Source: Opitutaceae bacterium (lineage in GTDB: Bacteria > Verrucomicrobiota > Verrucomicrobiia > Opitutales > Opitutaceae). From it: a stretch of DNA of 64,000 nucleotides. Location of the stretch: the NCBI GenBank assembly GCA_027490995.1, contig JAIXWY010000011.1:930001-994000 (forward strand), read 5' to 3'. Below the pieces are notes generated by a model. It saw only the letters and a list, made by a program, of their open reading frames with translations, searched no databases and was not told the origin of the DNA. Numbering within the stretch: the stretch's first letter is position 1; the number at the start of each line of letters is the position of its first letter. Both the position numbers and the translations under genes were made by a program. This document shows positions 54,419-63,708 of this stretch, piece by piece.

Positions 54419-54910
54419 CTACGGGAGCTGCGCCGCCAATACCGACGCGGTCTGCTTGTGACGAAAGGCGCGCAACCGCTCAGCAAGCGCGGGGTCCGTG
54501 CCCGCCAAAATGGACGCCGCAAACAAGGCCGCGTTGATTGCCCCCGGCTTGCCGATCGCGAAGGTCGCCACTGGCACCCCGCCCGGCATCTGTACGATCG
54601 AATAAAGCGAGTCCACGCCCTTGAGCGTTGCACTCTCCACCGGCACGCCCAGCACCGGGAGCGTCGTGAGGGAGGCCGTCATACCCGGCAGATGGGCGGC
54701 CCCACCAGCACCCGCGATGATCACCCTCAGCCCCCGCGCCTCCGCGGTACGGGCATACTCAAACATCAGCTCCGGCGTGCGGTGCGCACTCACGACGCGG
54801 CGCTCGTGCGGAATGCCGAGCTCCTGAAGTTTCGCGGCGGCGTGCTCCAACGTCGCCCAGTCCGACGTGCTGCCCATGATGAGGCCGACGAGTGGCGTGG
54901 CGGGATCCAT
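54419..54910 (-). CDS. purE: N5-carboxyaminoimidazole ribonucleotide mutase
   Basis: 163 residues from ATG giving [18 protein letters not shown]; upstream in-frame codons are not conserved. Class I PurE motifs: [27 protein letters not shown] with the catalytic His, and [15 protein letters not shown]. It rearranges N5-CAIR to CAIR in purine synthesis together with PurK, which is not nearby. Length is normal. Confidence 0.96.
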   Translation of the reverse strand: MDPATPLVGLIMGSTSDWATLEHAAAKLQELGIPHERRVVSAHRTPELMFEYARTAEARGLRVIIAGAGGAAHLPGMTASLTTLPVLGVPVESATLKGVDSLYSIVQMPGGVPVATFAIGKPGAINAALFAASILAGTDPALAERLRAFRHKQTASVLAAQLP

Positions 54911-54982
54911 CCTTCGGACGCTGGCCACCCGGGCCCCGGTTGCCAACGTTGAAGTGAGTCGCACTCCAACCCCGCGCGCCGC

Positions 54983-56827
54983 TCAGACGAGCGACACGCC
55001 GCGGGGAACGCGCACGACCACCGTGCCGGCAATCTTGTCATGCCAGGCCTGACGCTCCGGATCCCAGATGACCCACAGGAAGCCCAGCCCCGCCGCGAAG
55101 AGCGACAGGAACGACGCCAGCGCCCGGACGATCGCGGTGGCCCAGTCCACCGGTCGATCATCGAGACGGACCACCTTGATCCCGAACACGATCCCACCGA
55201 TCGTGGTGCCGCGGAACCGCCACATCACCGCGCCGTAACCGGCCAGAAGGACAAGCGAGAGCTTCGGTTCCGCGTACACGGCAGACGAGACCACCATTAC
55301 GATCAAGCCGTCGATGGCCAAGGCCAGCATCCGCAGCCAGAATCCGGCGCGCGGAAGGGCGGACGGTACAGCCAGCGCCAACGCCACCGAGCTGCTGGCG
55401 GTCCCAGGAGACGTGACCGGCACGACCGGCGGTTCCACGGTGCCCGATCCATCCGGGCTCGGCACCGCCGACGGCGAAGGCGCGGCCGCAAAGGACGCGG
55501 CGGCCACCGACGGAGCAGGAGCCGCAACGCCGGACGGAGCGCCCGCGGAGGAGACCGCCGCAGCCGGTGTGCCGTTCGACGAACGCAGGGCACGAATCGC
55601 CGTGTAAGACGCCAAGCCCAGACTGAGCCCCGACGCGACATGCCACAAGAGCGCTCCAAAAAACGGGACCGTATAAAGCAGGGCCACAACAGCGCCACCG
55701 ATCGCGACCGCGGCGATGGTCCGCGACGGCGTTCCGAGCGTCATCCCGGCGAGCGTTCGGCGTCCGACCCACGCCAGAAGCGCGGTCTTGCCCACCAGCA
55801 GGGCCAGCAGCATCGACCCCAGAAACACGGCGGGGCCGACGACCGTGATGGTCAGGAGAACCGTCAACACCGGGATGAGTAGACCCGCCAGCAACGTGGC
55901 GAGCAACGTGCCACCAGGACGCTGCTCCAAGGTCTCGACGCACAACGCAATCGGTCGGGGAAAGAGCAGCCCGATCAGGACGTACACGCTCAGCGCGACC
56001 AGCGCGATCATCCACGCCCAGACCAGGTCGGGGTGAAACGCCAGCGGACGACCAAGGAAGAAGGCATGACGTACCCACGCCCTCAGGCCTCCGAAGTCCG
56101 GCATCGTCTCGAAGAACGCAACCTCCGCCACGCTCCCCGACACCCGGGCGGCCTCGTCTCGCTCAATCGGACCGCCGATCGAGACCACGTTCCGCGCGTC
56201 CGCCTTGGGTCCGAGTTCGACCCCGCCGCCCAGCGCTACGACCTCCGCAGCCGGGGCATCGAGGGTGACTTTACCCAGGATCGCCACCACCGCTTCGCCG
56301 ACCGGACCGTGCACGACAACGTCGCCGCCAATCACCACCACGGCTTCATCCACCTTCCCTTCCACCGTTGCAGAGCCTCCAATGACCACCACCGCAGTCC
56401 GGTGATCGTCGGCGCCAAGAGTGATATCGCGGTTGAAGGCCACGAGCTCCGGCGTCTGAGCCCGGCCCGTCTTCCGTCGCGGCGTCGACGCCGTCGAGGA
56501 CGTCTCAGGCCGCGGCGCGGCGGCTTCCTCCGATGGCTCGGCTGGGACCGAGGGCACGGCGGGCGCCGTTGCGGCCGACTCGGCCGTCGGCGCTGCCGGG
56601 AGCGCCGGTGCGACCGGTACGGGGGATACCGGAGTCGCGAGCGCCGGTGATGCATCCGGCTCAAGGGCAGTCGGCTGCGCCGCCGCGGCCTTCGCCCGCG
56701 CATCCGGGCTGCCGATCTCCACCACCGTCACGGTGGTGGTCGAGGTCGAGGTCGGCGTTTCCGCCTGCAACGCGAGGGTGGACCAAGCCACCGACGCGGC
56801 CAGCAAGAGGGACAATCGTGTCTTCAT
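54983..56827 (-). CDS. Signal peptide, polymer-like beta-repeat and RDD domain fusion protein
   Basis: About 614 residues from ATG giving MKTRLSLLLAAS, a signal peptide or signal anchor. A Pro/Ala-rich low-complexity segment (about 30-135) precedes short repeated beta-strand units (VVVIGGSATVEGKVDEAVVV, VVVHGPVGEAVVAILGKV) that recall bactofilin/polymer-forming proteins. Four spans follow (about 265-410), another Ala/Ser/Pro linker and a C-terminal RDD domain (FWLRMLALAIDGLIV, TIGGIVFGIKVVRLDDRPV, WDPERQAWHDKIAGTVVV). Last gene of the ECF sigma operon and a candidate sensor or effector. Confidence 0.75.
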   Translation of the reverse strand: MKTRLSLLLAASVAWSTLALQAETPTSTSTTTVTVVEIGSPDARAKAAAAQPTALEPDASPALATPVSPVPVAPALPAAPTAESAATAPAVPSVPAEPSEEAAAPRPETSSTASTPRRKTGRAQTPELVAFNRDITLGADDHRTAVVVIGGSATVEGKVDEAVVVIGGDVVVHGPVGEAVVAILGKVTLDAPAAEVVALGGGVELGPKADARNVVSIGGPIERDEAARVSGSVAEVAFFETMPDFGGLRAWVRHAFFLGRPLAFHPDLVWAWMIALVALSVYVLIGLLFPRPIALCVETLEQRPGGTLLATLLAGLLIPVLTVLLTITVVGPAVFLGSMLLALLVGKTALLAWVGRRTLAGMTLGTPSRTIAAVAIGGAVVALLYTVPFFGALLWHVASGLSLGLASYTAIRALRSSNGTPAAAVSSAGAPSGVAAPAPSVAAASFAAAPSPSAVPSPDGSGTVEPPVVPVTSPGTASSSVALALAVPSALPRAGFWLRMLALAIDGLIVMVVSSAVYAEPKLSLVLLAGYGAVMWRFRGTTIGGIVFGIKVVRLDDRPVDWATAIVRALASFLSLFAAGLGFLWVIWDPERQAWHDKIAGTVVVRVPRGVSLV

Positions 56828-56887
56828 GGTAAAGGGAGAGAACAAAGGATGAGAAAGGAACGAAGCGGCGGGAGATCAGGAACCGGA

Positions 56888-57370
56888 TCAACGGGTGGAT
56901 CCGTCGGTCTGCCACCAGTGCCAAGCGGCGGCTCCAGCCGCCAGCGTCGCCAGATAGAGAGCGCCAAGCGCCAGCAGGGCCAGTTGTCCCCCGACGCGAA
57001 CCCAGTCGGGAAGGGCACCGATGAGCAGGTGTCCGAGGGTTTGCACCCCATCACCCAACGCCGTGATCCGGGATGCGACCCGGGTCAGCGCATCGACCAC
57101 GGCCCCCCACACCTCACCGAAAGGCACCGGCAGGAGCAACCAGACGGAGGCGCCCGCGAAGCCAAGGGCGACCACAAGAAACGCGCCGCGCATGAGGGGA
57201 GACCACGACTCGAAGCCGCGAACCCCTCGCGATGCCCGCTGTGCGGCGACGGCCGACTGAACCCGGGCCTCCAAGGAAACGGGCGCGGAACGGAGCGGAA
57301 GCGATCGGGCCAAACGATGGATATCGGCCTCCAACCTAGCGTGACGATGATCGGGGTCGGCGCGGTTCAT
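56888..57370 (-). CDS. Two-span membrane protein, possible anti-sigma factor
   Basis: 160 residues. A soluble N-terminal segment (about 1-55) with charged helices (ADIHRLARSLPLRSAPVSLE) precedes two hydrophobic spans (GAFLVVALGFAGASVWLLL and LALLALGALYLATLAAGAA). Its ATG overlaps the stop of the ECF sigma gene by 4 bp, the usual place for an anti-sigma factor. I see no zinc-binding HxxxCxxC motif, so the anti-sigma call rests on position and topology. Followed 60 bp later by the RDD fusion gene. Confidence 0.6.
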   Translation of the reverse strand: MNRADPDHRHARLEADIHRLARSLPLRSAPVSLEARVQSAVAAQRASRGVRGFESWSPLMRGAFLVVALGFAGASVWLLLPVPFGEVWGAVVDALTRVASRITALGDGVQTLGHLLIGALPDWVRVGGQLALLALGALYLATLAAGAAAWHWWQTDGSTR

Positions 57371-57972
57371 GGAAAGAGAGCGTCTTCTGGTTGAGAGTCT
57401 TGACTGAGAAGGCGGGCGAGCGCGGCGCGGCCGCGGAGGATGTCGGTCTTTACCTTCGCGAGCGATACGCCGAGTCGCCGCGCGATCTCATCGTAAGGAA
57501 GGTCCTCAAAGTGAAAAAGCACCAGCGGCACCCGCTGGTGATCCGGTAACTGTTCTAAGGCTTGGTCGACGCGGGCACGACGCTCCTCCGCCGCCAAGCC
57601 GAGCAGCGGGTCCTGCCATTCATCCGCAAAATCGACGGGCTGTTCGTCCGCCGCCCCGTCCCGCGAGCGCCCCAGTTCCGAGAAGAAACTCCAGCGCTTG
57701 CGGTAGCGTTGCACGTGATTGATCGAGAGATTCATCGCCACGGTCTTGAGCCATCCCCCCGCCGTCGCACTCCGCCCTAGGTCGTCAAATCGGGCGTAGG
57801 CCCTGACGAACACCTCCTGCGCGATGTCCTCCGCCTGCGCCGCGTTGCCGACCACGCGCACGGCCGTGGAATACACCATGTCCTGATACGATCTCATGAA
57901 CGTAGTGAAGTCAGGAGCCATCAGCTCCGCCGGTTCTGGGCGCACGGGAGAATCATCGCGGTTCGTTGACAT
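57367..57972 (-). CDS. ECF-type RNA polymerase sigma factor
   Basis: About 201 residues from ATG giving MSTNRDDSPVR; the longer frame overlaps the 3' end of the ATPase gene without similarity. Sigma region 2 (MVYSTAVRVVGNAAQAEDIAQEVFVRAYARF) and region 4 (LEQLPDHQRVPLVLFHFEDLPYDEIARRLGVSLAKVKTDILRGR) are clear; no region 1 or 3. It directs transcription in response to an envelope signal. First gene of sigma / two-span protein / RDD fusion, 56 bp after the metal ATPase. Confidence 0.92.
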   Translation of the reverse strand: MSTNRDDSPVRPEPAELMAPDFTTFMRSYQDMVYSTAVRVVGNAAQAEDIAQEVFVRAYARFDDLGRSATAGGWLKTVAMNLSINHVQRYRKRWSFFSELGRSRDGAADEQPVDFADEWQDPLLGLAAEERRARVDQALEQLPDHQRVPLVLFHFEDLPYDEIARRLGVSLAKVKTDILRGRAALARLLSQDSQPEDALFP

Positions 57973-58028
57973 CACCCGCCGGACCCCGCGAAAGTTGCAC
58001 GAATCGCACGCATTCTCCGGCTCGGTCG

Positions 58029-60149
58029 TCAGCGGCCGGATCGCTCTCCCGGACGGAAAGCCAGGCGCAGGCTGTTCGAAACCACAAAGAACGAGCTGAG
58101 GGACATCGCCACTCCAGCGTAAACGGGCGTCAGCATCCAACCGAACGCCGGATAAAGCAGTCCCGCCGCCAGCGGCACGCCCGCAAGGTTATAGGCGAAG
58201 GCCCAGAAGAGATTCTGGCGAATGATCCGAAGGGTCCGCCGGGCCAAGCGGAGGGCCTCCGCCACACTTCGCAGGTCACTGCTCACCACCATCACATCGG
58301 CCGCCTCAGCAGCCACTTCATTGCCACTGCGCAGCGCAAAACCAACATCCGCCTGCACCAGCGCCGGCGCATCGTTGACGCCGTCTCCGACCATCGCGAC
58401 GACCTCCCCGGCACGCTGCCGTTCCTCGATCCGCGACAACTTGTCGGCCGGCAGTTGCTCCGCGTGAACCTCGGTGATGCCGACCTCCGCTGCCAGCGCT
58501 CGCGCAACCGCACCGCGGTCGCCCGTCAACAACGCCACCGCAACCCCAAGTTTGCGCAGTGCATCCACCGCTTCCTTCGCCTCTGCGCGGACTTCATCCG
58601 CCACACCGAGGACGCCGATCACCCGACCCTCCCGCGCCAGAACCAGTGGCGTGCATCCCTCGCTGACCACCGTCTCAACCGTCGCTTCCGCCGCTGTGAC
58701 GTCGACGCCTTCGGACCGCAGCCACACCGTCGTTCCGACGAGCACGGTCTGGCCCCCCACCAGGGCGCGCAATCCGCAGCCGGGAACCGCGCGAAATTCC
58801 GTGACCGGCACCCACGCCAGACCACGCGCACGCGCACCGGCAAGGACCGCTCGGCTCAAGGGATGCTCTGACGCACTCTCCGCCGCCGCTGCGATCCGCA
58901 AGACGTCGGCCGGGTCTTCACCCGGCATGGCATCCACCCGACGCAAGACGGGCTGGCCTCGGGTCAGGGTTCCGGTCTTGTCGAAGACGACCACGTGGAG
59001 GGCCGCCGTGCGCTCCAGCGCCGCCCCGCCCTTGAACAGGATGCCACGTCGCGCTGCATGCCCAGTCGCCGCAATGATCGCCGTCGGCGTCGCCAGCCCC
59101 AACGCGCAGGGACAGGCAATGATCAGAACCGCCACCGCCGCCATGCCTCCAGTGATCCAACCGGTAGATCCACCCCAGAGGCCCCACGACAAGAAAGTCA
59201 GGATGGCTGCGCCTAGGATCGCCGGGACAAACCATGCGCTCACGCGATCCGCCAATCGCGCCACGGGGGCATCCTCCTCCTGCGCCTGTTCAACCAGCCG
59301 CACAATCTGCCGCAGCATTGTCTCCTCCCCCACCCGTTCGGCCCGGAAGCGGAAAGCGCCAAGGAGGTTCAGCGTGCCTCCGATCACCACATCCCCCGGC
59401 TGCTTGTCCACCGGCATCGACTCGCCCGTGATGATTGATTCATCCACCGCCGAGGTGCCCTCGGTCACGCTGCCGTCGACCGGCACGCGCTCACCCGGCC
59501 GCACGGCAAGAAGATCCCCCGCGAGCACCGCCGACCACGGAACGAGTTCCTCATGGTCGCCCGACACTCGGCGCGCCTGCGGCGGCGCCAAATCAAGCAG
59601 CGCGCGCACCGCCGCACCGGTGCGCTCGTAGTTCCGCCGTTCCACCACTTGGCCCGCCAGTACGATCGTCGTGATCACCGCCGCCGCCTCAAAATAATAC
59701 GGCGCGTGCAGGCCTGCCCGCATGGCCGCGGGAATCATCTCCGGCCAGAGCAGCGCAAAGACACTGAAGCCGAAGGCGGCGCCCGTTCCCGTCACAGTCA
59801 GCGTGAACATGTTGGTGTCACGCTCGACAATCGAAATCGCCCACCGTCGGATAAACGGCGCCCCCGCCCACAAAAACACCGGGACGGTCAGCAGGCACTG
59901 CAGCCAACCGTTAAGTGCGTGCGGCACCCATGCGTCCGGCCGCAGGGTCTCCGGCAAGAGCCCACCCATCGCGAGATAGATCACGCCGAGCGTCAGCGGG
60001 AGCGCGACCCACAGCCGCCGGGGCAGGTTCTCCGAGCGGCGGATCCCCATGTACCGAGAGTCCTCTGCCAGAGGAGACGGCCCCGCCGGGGGCACGCTCG
60101 AAACCGGCGGTGAAGAGACGGGGCAGCAACCGGGATCGTGGTGAACCAT
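58029..60149 (-). CDS. CPC-type heavy-metal (copper-like) translocating P-type ATPase
   Basis: About 706 residues from ATG giving MVHHDPGCCPVSS. It lacks a canonical HMA domain (no GMTCxxC); instead a short His/Cys-rich tail (HHDPGCC) precedes the first span. Metal-site CPC lies in IIACPCALGLATPTAI, phosphorylation motif is VFDKTGTLTRG, the HP motif is SEHPLSRAVL, and GDGVNDAPAL completes the ATPase core. The type IB-1 helix motif NxxYN...AYNLAGVPLA and MSLSSFFVVSNSLRL suggest Cu+ or Ag+ export. It may share a transcript with the sigma factor gene after it. Confidence 0.9.
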   Translation of the reverse strand: MVHHDPGCCPVSSPPVSSVPPAGPSPLAEDSRYMGIRRSENLPRRLWVALPLTLGVIYLAMGGLLPETLRPDAWVPHALNGWLQCLLTVPVFLWAGAPFIRRWAISIVERDTNMFTLTVTGTGAAFGFSVFALLWPEMIPAAMRAGLHAPYYFEAAAVITTIVLAGQVVERRNYERTGAAVRALLDLAPPQARRVSGDHEELVPWSAVLAGDLLAVRPGERVPVDGSVTEGTSAVDESIITGESMPVDKQPGDVVIGGTLNLLGAFRFRAERVGEETMLRQIVRLVEQAQEEDAPVARLADRVSAWFVPAILGAAILTFLSWGLWGGSTGWITGGMAAVAVLIIACPCALGLATPTAIIAATGHAARRGILFKGGAALERTAALHVVVFDKTGTLTRGQPVLRRVDAMPGEDPADVLRIAAAAESASEHPLSRAVLAGARARGLAWVPVTEFRAVPGCGLRALVGGQTVLVGTTVWLRSEGVDVTAAEATVETVVSEGCTPLVLAREGRVIGVLGVADEVRAEAKEAVDALRKLGVAVALLTGDRGAVARALAAEVGITEVHAEQLPADKLSRIEERQRAGEVVAMVGDGVNDAPALVQADVGFALRSGNEVAAEAADVMVVSSDLRSVAEALRLARRTLRIIRQNLFWAFAYNLAGVPLAAGLLYPAFGWMLTPVYAGVAMSLSSFFVVSNSLRLAFRPGERSGR

Positions 60150-60272
60150 GGGCAGGAGATACTCCTGCGGTAGGCTGAACCGCGGTACCCACGGCCGCAA
60201 TCGGCAACCGTGTGCCCCGCGGTCTAGGCCTCGACACCTCGGTCGGGCCTGCTTGAATGCGCCCCGTTCTCC

Positions 60273-60824
60273 ATGCCCGACGTCATCCTCATTTCCGGTA
60301 GTCCTTCCCCCAGCTCTCGCTCCGTCGCCATCCTACGCGCCACCGCCGAGGCGCTTGAGCAAAGCGGCCTTTCCACCGAGGTGGTGAGCGTCCGTGACTT
60401 CCCGGCGGAGGATCTCATCTTCGGCCGCTGGGACAGCCCCGCGTTTGCACCGGCCAAGCAGGCTCTCGCCGCCGCCGCGGGCGTAGTCGTGAGCACGCCG
60501 ATCTACAAGGCTTCCTACACTGCCGCCTTAAAGGGCTTTCTCGACATCCTCCCGCAATCCGCCCTGCGCGGCAAGGTGGTCCTCCCGCTCGCCACCGGCG
60601 GCACCCTCGCCCATCTCCTCGCCATCGACTACGCTCTCAAACCAGTCCTATCCGTCCTCGGTGCGACCGAGATCCATCAGGGGGTCTACTCGACGGACGA
60701 TCAGGTGAGGATCGCCCCCGAGGGCACGCTGGTCATGCACGATGAGCTCCGCGCCCGTCACGACGCCGCGGTCGCGCAGTTTGCGGCCGCCGTCGAGGCA
60801 CGACGCACCGCTGGGCCGGCCTAA
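60273..60824 (+). CDS. NADPH-dependent FMN reductase, SsuE-like
   Basis: 183 residues, flavodoxin-like fold: ILISGSPSPSSRSVAIL is the FMN phosphate loop, then VVSTPIYKASYTAALKGFLDILP and LPLATGGTLAHLLAIDYALKPVL, which closely fit SsuE/MsuE. It supplies reduced FMN to a monooxygenase (alkanesulfonate type in the model system), but no ssuABCD genes are in the window. The stop directly abuts the convergent hrpB stop. Confidence 0.9.
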   Translation: MPDVILISGSPSPSSRSVAILRATAEALEQSGLSTEVVSVRDFPAEDLIFGRWDSPAFAPAKQALAAAAGVVVSTPIYKASYTAALKGFLDILPQSALRGKVVLPLATGGTLAHLLAIDYALKPVLSVLGATEIHQGVYSTDDQVRIAPEGTLVMHDELRARHDAAVAQFAAAVEARRTAGPA

Positions 60825-63386
60825 TCAACGCCATTCGTGGCGCGGGTAACGGCGGGATAGCTCCGCTCGGACTTTCGGATACATCTCACTCCAAAAACGG
60901 GTCAGGTCATCCGTCACCTGAATGGGCCGGTGGTTGGGCGCGAGCACTTCGATCGTCACCGGCACCCGGCCATGGCCGAGGGTGAAACGGCCTTCGACGC
61001 CGTACAGTTCCTGGATGCGTGCACTGAGGATCGGCGGGCCTTCGGCAGCGTAGCGGATGCGCGAGCGCCGACCGTTGGCCATCGTGATCTTCTCCGGAAG
61101 GTAATCGTCGAGCACGGCCAGTTGCTCCGCGGTGAGCCAATCACGCAGGACCGGCATGACTTCCTTCTCCTTCACGGCGCGTGCGCCCAGCTCCCCGTAG
61201 CAAATCTGCTCGATCAGGGTCGCCCGATCGTTCTCGGTCAGCGGATTCACTTCCAACTCGGGAAACCACTCGGCCAGGCGGTTGACGCGAACGATCCACT
61301 GCTCGACCGATTCATCCCAAGCGTCGATCGTGATCCGGCCGGCCAACACCTCGCGGGTCAGCAACGCGGCCGCCTCGCTCAGCGGAGCCTCGTCCGAGGA
61401 GACGCGGGCCTCGAGCACCAGATCGCGAAACCGCCGCTCGCGGCGGGAGACGACCCGCTTCGCCTGCTCATCATAGACCACTCCGCGGGTCTCGCGGTAA
61501 TCATCGGGAAATAGTTCCTTGAGCCACGCCTCCTCAACGGCGGTTGCAAGCGACAGCAGCACGTTCACTTCGCCACCGCGGCCTTCCACCTCGCTGATCT
61601 CAGCCGCCACCAGCAGCGGGCTGCGCTGGATCGCACTTTCGCGAGCCAACAGACCGCGGCGCTGATGGACGAGTTCGCACCGGAGCGTTCCGGCATCGAG
61701 CCGACGGGCGACTTGGTCTGAAAACCCCGCCAACACGCAGCGCCTTACAGCCGCACCCTCCACCCGACGTTCCGAGACATCCAGTCCCTCTTTCTCGGCG
61801 ATCTCGAGAAACTGGCTGAAGAGCGGGCCCACTTGCCGCGCCCCCTGCGCATGAATCCCGAGGCGACGGCAGGCGTCGACCGCGTAGCGCGCCGAATCCG
61901 CATACCGCCACGCGCGCATGAGCAGGAAGAAGTCACTCTCGGTCTCCTCACCGAGCGCATCCTCGCGCGCGTCCTCCACTTCTCGGGACACCCCGCGCAG
62001 GAGGAAACTCCGGCCCTGGGTCAGTGCCGCCATCAGCGCCACCGACCGCACGCACCCACGAGCATCGGCCTCCAGTAGCATGCGCGCGTAGCGCGGGTGG
62101 ACGGGGAAGCGGAGCATCTTGCGTCCGAGATCCGTGATCGCCCCGCCCGCGGCGTTCCCGGCGGCCGGGGAAACAGCGCCGAGATCTACGAGCAGCGCCT
62201 CCGCCCGCGCCAGCGCTTTGGGTTCAGGCGATTCCAACCACGGGAAGCCAGCCACATCCGTGATTCCGCTCGCCTTGAGCGTCAGGACGACCTCGGACAA
62301 GTCCAGCCGGCGCACTTCCGGAATCTCCTGCGGGGCGCGTTGGCCGTGTTCCCGCTCCGTCCAGAGGCGGACGCACACACCGGGCGCCGTCCGGCCCGCC
62401 CGCCCCGCGCGCTGGTCCGCACTCGCCGCCGAGATCTTCTCGACCAGCAGCGTGTTGATCCCGCGATGCGGATCGAAGCGTGCGATTCGCGCGAGGCCGC
62501 TGTCGATCACCGCCGTAACGCCGTCGATCGTCAGTGACGTCTCGGCGACGTTGGTGGACACAATGATCTTCCGGGTTTCACTGCGCGCCACCGCGCGGTC
62601 CTGCGCTTCCGTGGGCAGTTCCCCGTGCAGCGGCAGCACCACGCAGTCGCGCAAGCCGCGGACTCCCTGAATCGCCTGGACGGTGCGACCGATCTCGTAG
62701 GCACCGGGCATAAAGACCAGCAGGTCTCCGGCGGTCTGGGCCGCCACCCGCTCGCACTCGGACGCGGCTACGTCCCAGACCGCCTCACCGGACGTGTCCA
62801 CGGAGCGCGCCAGGTACTCGATGCGCACCGGATGCGTCCGGCCCTGTGAGACCAACACCTCGCACGGCGCCAGATAGCTGCGCAGCGCGCCGGCATCGAG
62901 GGTCGCCGACATCACAATGATCCGCAGGTCCGGCCGTTCGGAACGCTGGATCTGCAGCGCCCGCGCCAGCGAGATGTCGCCGTAAAGATGCCGCTCGTGG
63001 AATTCGTCGAAGACGAGCGCACTCACGCCGCGGAGGAGCGGATCCGCGCTCATCTGCCGCAGCAGCACCCCCTCCGTGACAAAACGGATGCGCGTCGCCG
63101 CGCTCACCCGCGACTCCAACCGTATCTGATATCCCACTACTGACCCTAGTGCGACATCCATTTCCTCCGCCACCCGGCGGGCGAGCAGGCGTGTGGCGAG
63201 GCGCCGAGGCTGCAGTACGACCACCTCACCCCGCTCGCCCAGGGCCCCACCCGCCAGCAACATCTGCGGCAGCTGGGTCGACTTTCCAGAGCCGGTGGGT
63301 GCCTGCACGATCAACCGGCCCTCACGCCGGACGGCGTCAAGAATACGGGCCTCCAGCTCGTAGATCGGGAGCGTGCGGGCGTCCAT
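60825..63386 (-). CDS. hrpB: ATP-dependent RNA helicase HrpB
   Basis: About 853 residues from ATG giving MDARTLPIYELE, placing about 30 residues before Walker A as in known HrpB; an ATG at 63461 would add 25. DEAH-box motifs: QAPTGSGKSTQLPQ, the DEFHERH box II, VMSATLDAG, STNVAETSLTIDGV and QRAGRAGRTAPGVC. The C-terminal HrpB_C domain is clear (RIRYAAEGPPILSARIQELYG, PIQVTDDLTRFWSEMYP, SRRYPRHEW). RNA substrate is unknown. The DnaA boxes lie directly upstream. Confidence 0.93.
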   Translation of the reverse strand: MDARTLPIYELEARILDAVRREGRLIVQAPTGSGKSTQLPQMLLAGGALGERGEVVVLQPRRLATRLLARRVAEEMDVALGSVVGYQIRLESRVSAATRIRFVTEGVLLRQMSADPLLRGVSALVFDEFHERHLYGDISLARALQIQRSERPDLRIIVMSATLDAGALRSYLAPCEVLVSQGRTHPVRIEYLARSVDTSGEAVWDVAASECERVAAQTAGDLLVFMPGAYEIGRTVQAIQGVRGLRDCVVLPLHGELPTEAQDRAVARSETRKIIVSTNVAETSLTIDGVTAVIDSGLARIARFDPHRGINTLLVEKISAASADQRAGRAGRTAPGVCVRLWTEREHGQRAPQEIPEVRRLDLSEVVLTLKASGITDVAGFPWLESPEPKALARAEALLVDLGAVSPAAGNAAGGAITDLGRKMLRFPVHPRYARMLLEADARGCVRSVALMAALTQGRSFLLRGVSREVEDAREDALGEETESDFFLLMRAWRYADSARYAVDACRRLGIHAQGARQVGPLFSQFLEIAEKEGLDVSERRVEGAAVRRCVLAGFSDQVARRLDAGTLRCELVHQRRGLLARESAIQRSPLLVAAEISEVEGRGGEVNVLLSLATAVEEAWLKELFPDDYRETRGVVYDEQAKRVVSRRERRFRDLVLEARVSSDEAPLSEAAALLTREVLAGRITIDAWDESVEQWIVRVNRLAEWFPELEVNPLTENDRATLIEQICYGELGARAVKEKEVMPVLRDWLTAEQLAVLDDYLPEKITMANGRRSRIRYAAEGPPILSARIQELYGVEGRFTLGHGRVPVTIEVLAPNHRPIQVTDDLTRFWSEMYPKVRAELSRRYPRHEWR

Positions 63387-63463
63387 GGAAGCGGTCACAC
63401 AATCGGCCTCCCCATCCCGCTGGCAAGCCGTGGTTTGCCGCAGAAGAGAATGCGTCTCCATCC

Positions 63464-63578
63464 GGTGAATAACCGGTGAACAACGTTATTCACAGGTTAT
63501 GCACAAGTTCATTGATGGTGAACAACTTCCATCGCTTTTTGCTTCTCTTTTTTCGACCCTCGGACAGGATGTGAATTG
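63464..63578. promoter_or_regulatory. DnaA-box cluster, candidate oriC or DnaA-regulated region
   Basis: Two perfect TTATNCACA boxes on the plus strand, TTATTCACA at 63486-63494 and TTATGCACA at 63497-63505, 11 bp apart. Imperfect boxes on the minus strand lie at 63464-63472 (8/9), 63476-63484 and 63517-63525 (7/9) and 63570-63578 (7/9). A T-rich tract follows at 63533-63553. Such clustering in a gene-free stretch suggests replication-origin or DnaA control; no dnaA or dnaN gene is visible here. Confidence 0.5.
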
Positions 63579-63708
63579 TTCCTTGATAGAACAGTCGAGA
63601 CCACGGCGGCATGAAAAACCCGACGCAGGGCGGCTGGGATAATCCCGGGTGACCGGGGAACGGAGGGGGGCAGCTGGTGCCTTCTTCCCCTCGGGGTGCG
63701 CAAGCGCC

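Noticed and set aside
54182-54952. 256-codon plus-strand open frame over purE
   Set aside because: Antisense to purE with basic, low-complexity translation.
55350-55610. Ala/Pro/Ser-rich stretch as a separate small gene or repeat array
   Set aside because: It is the in-frame linker between the membrane part and the RDD domain of the 54983-56827 product.
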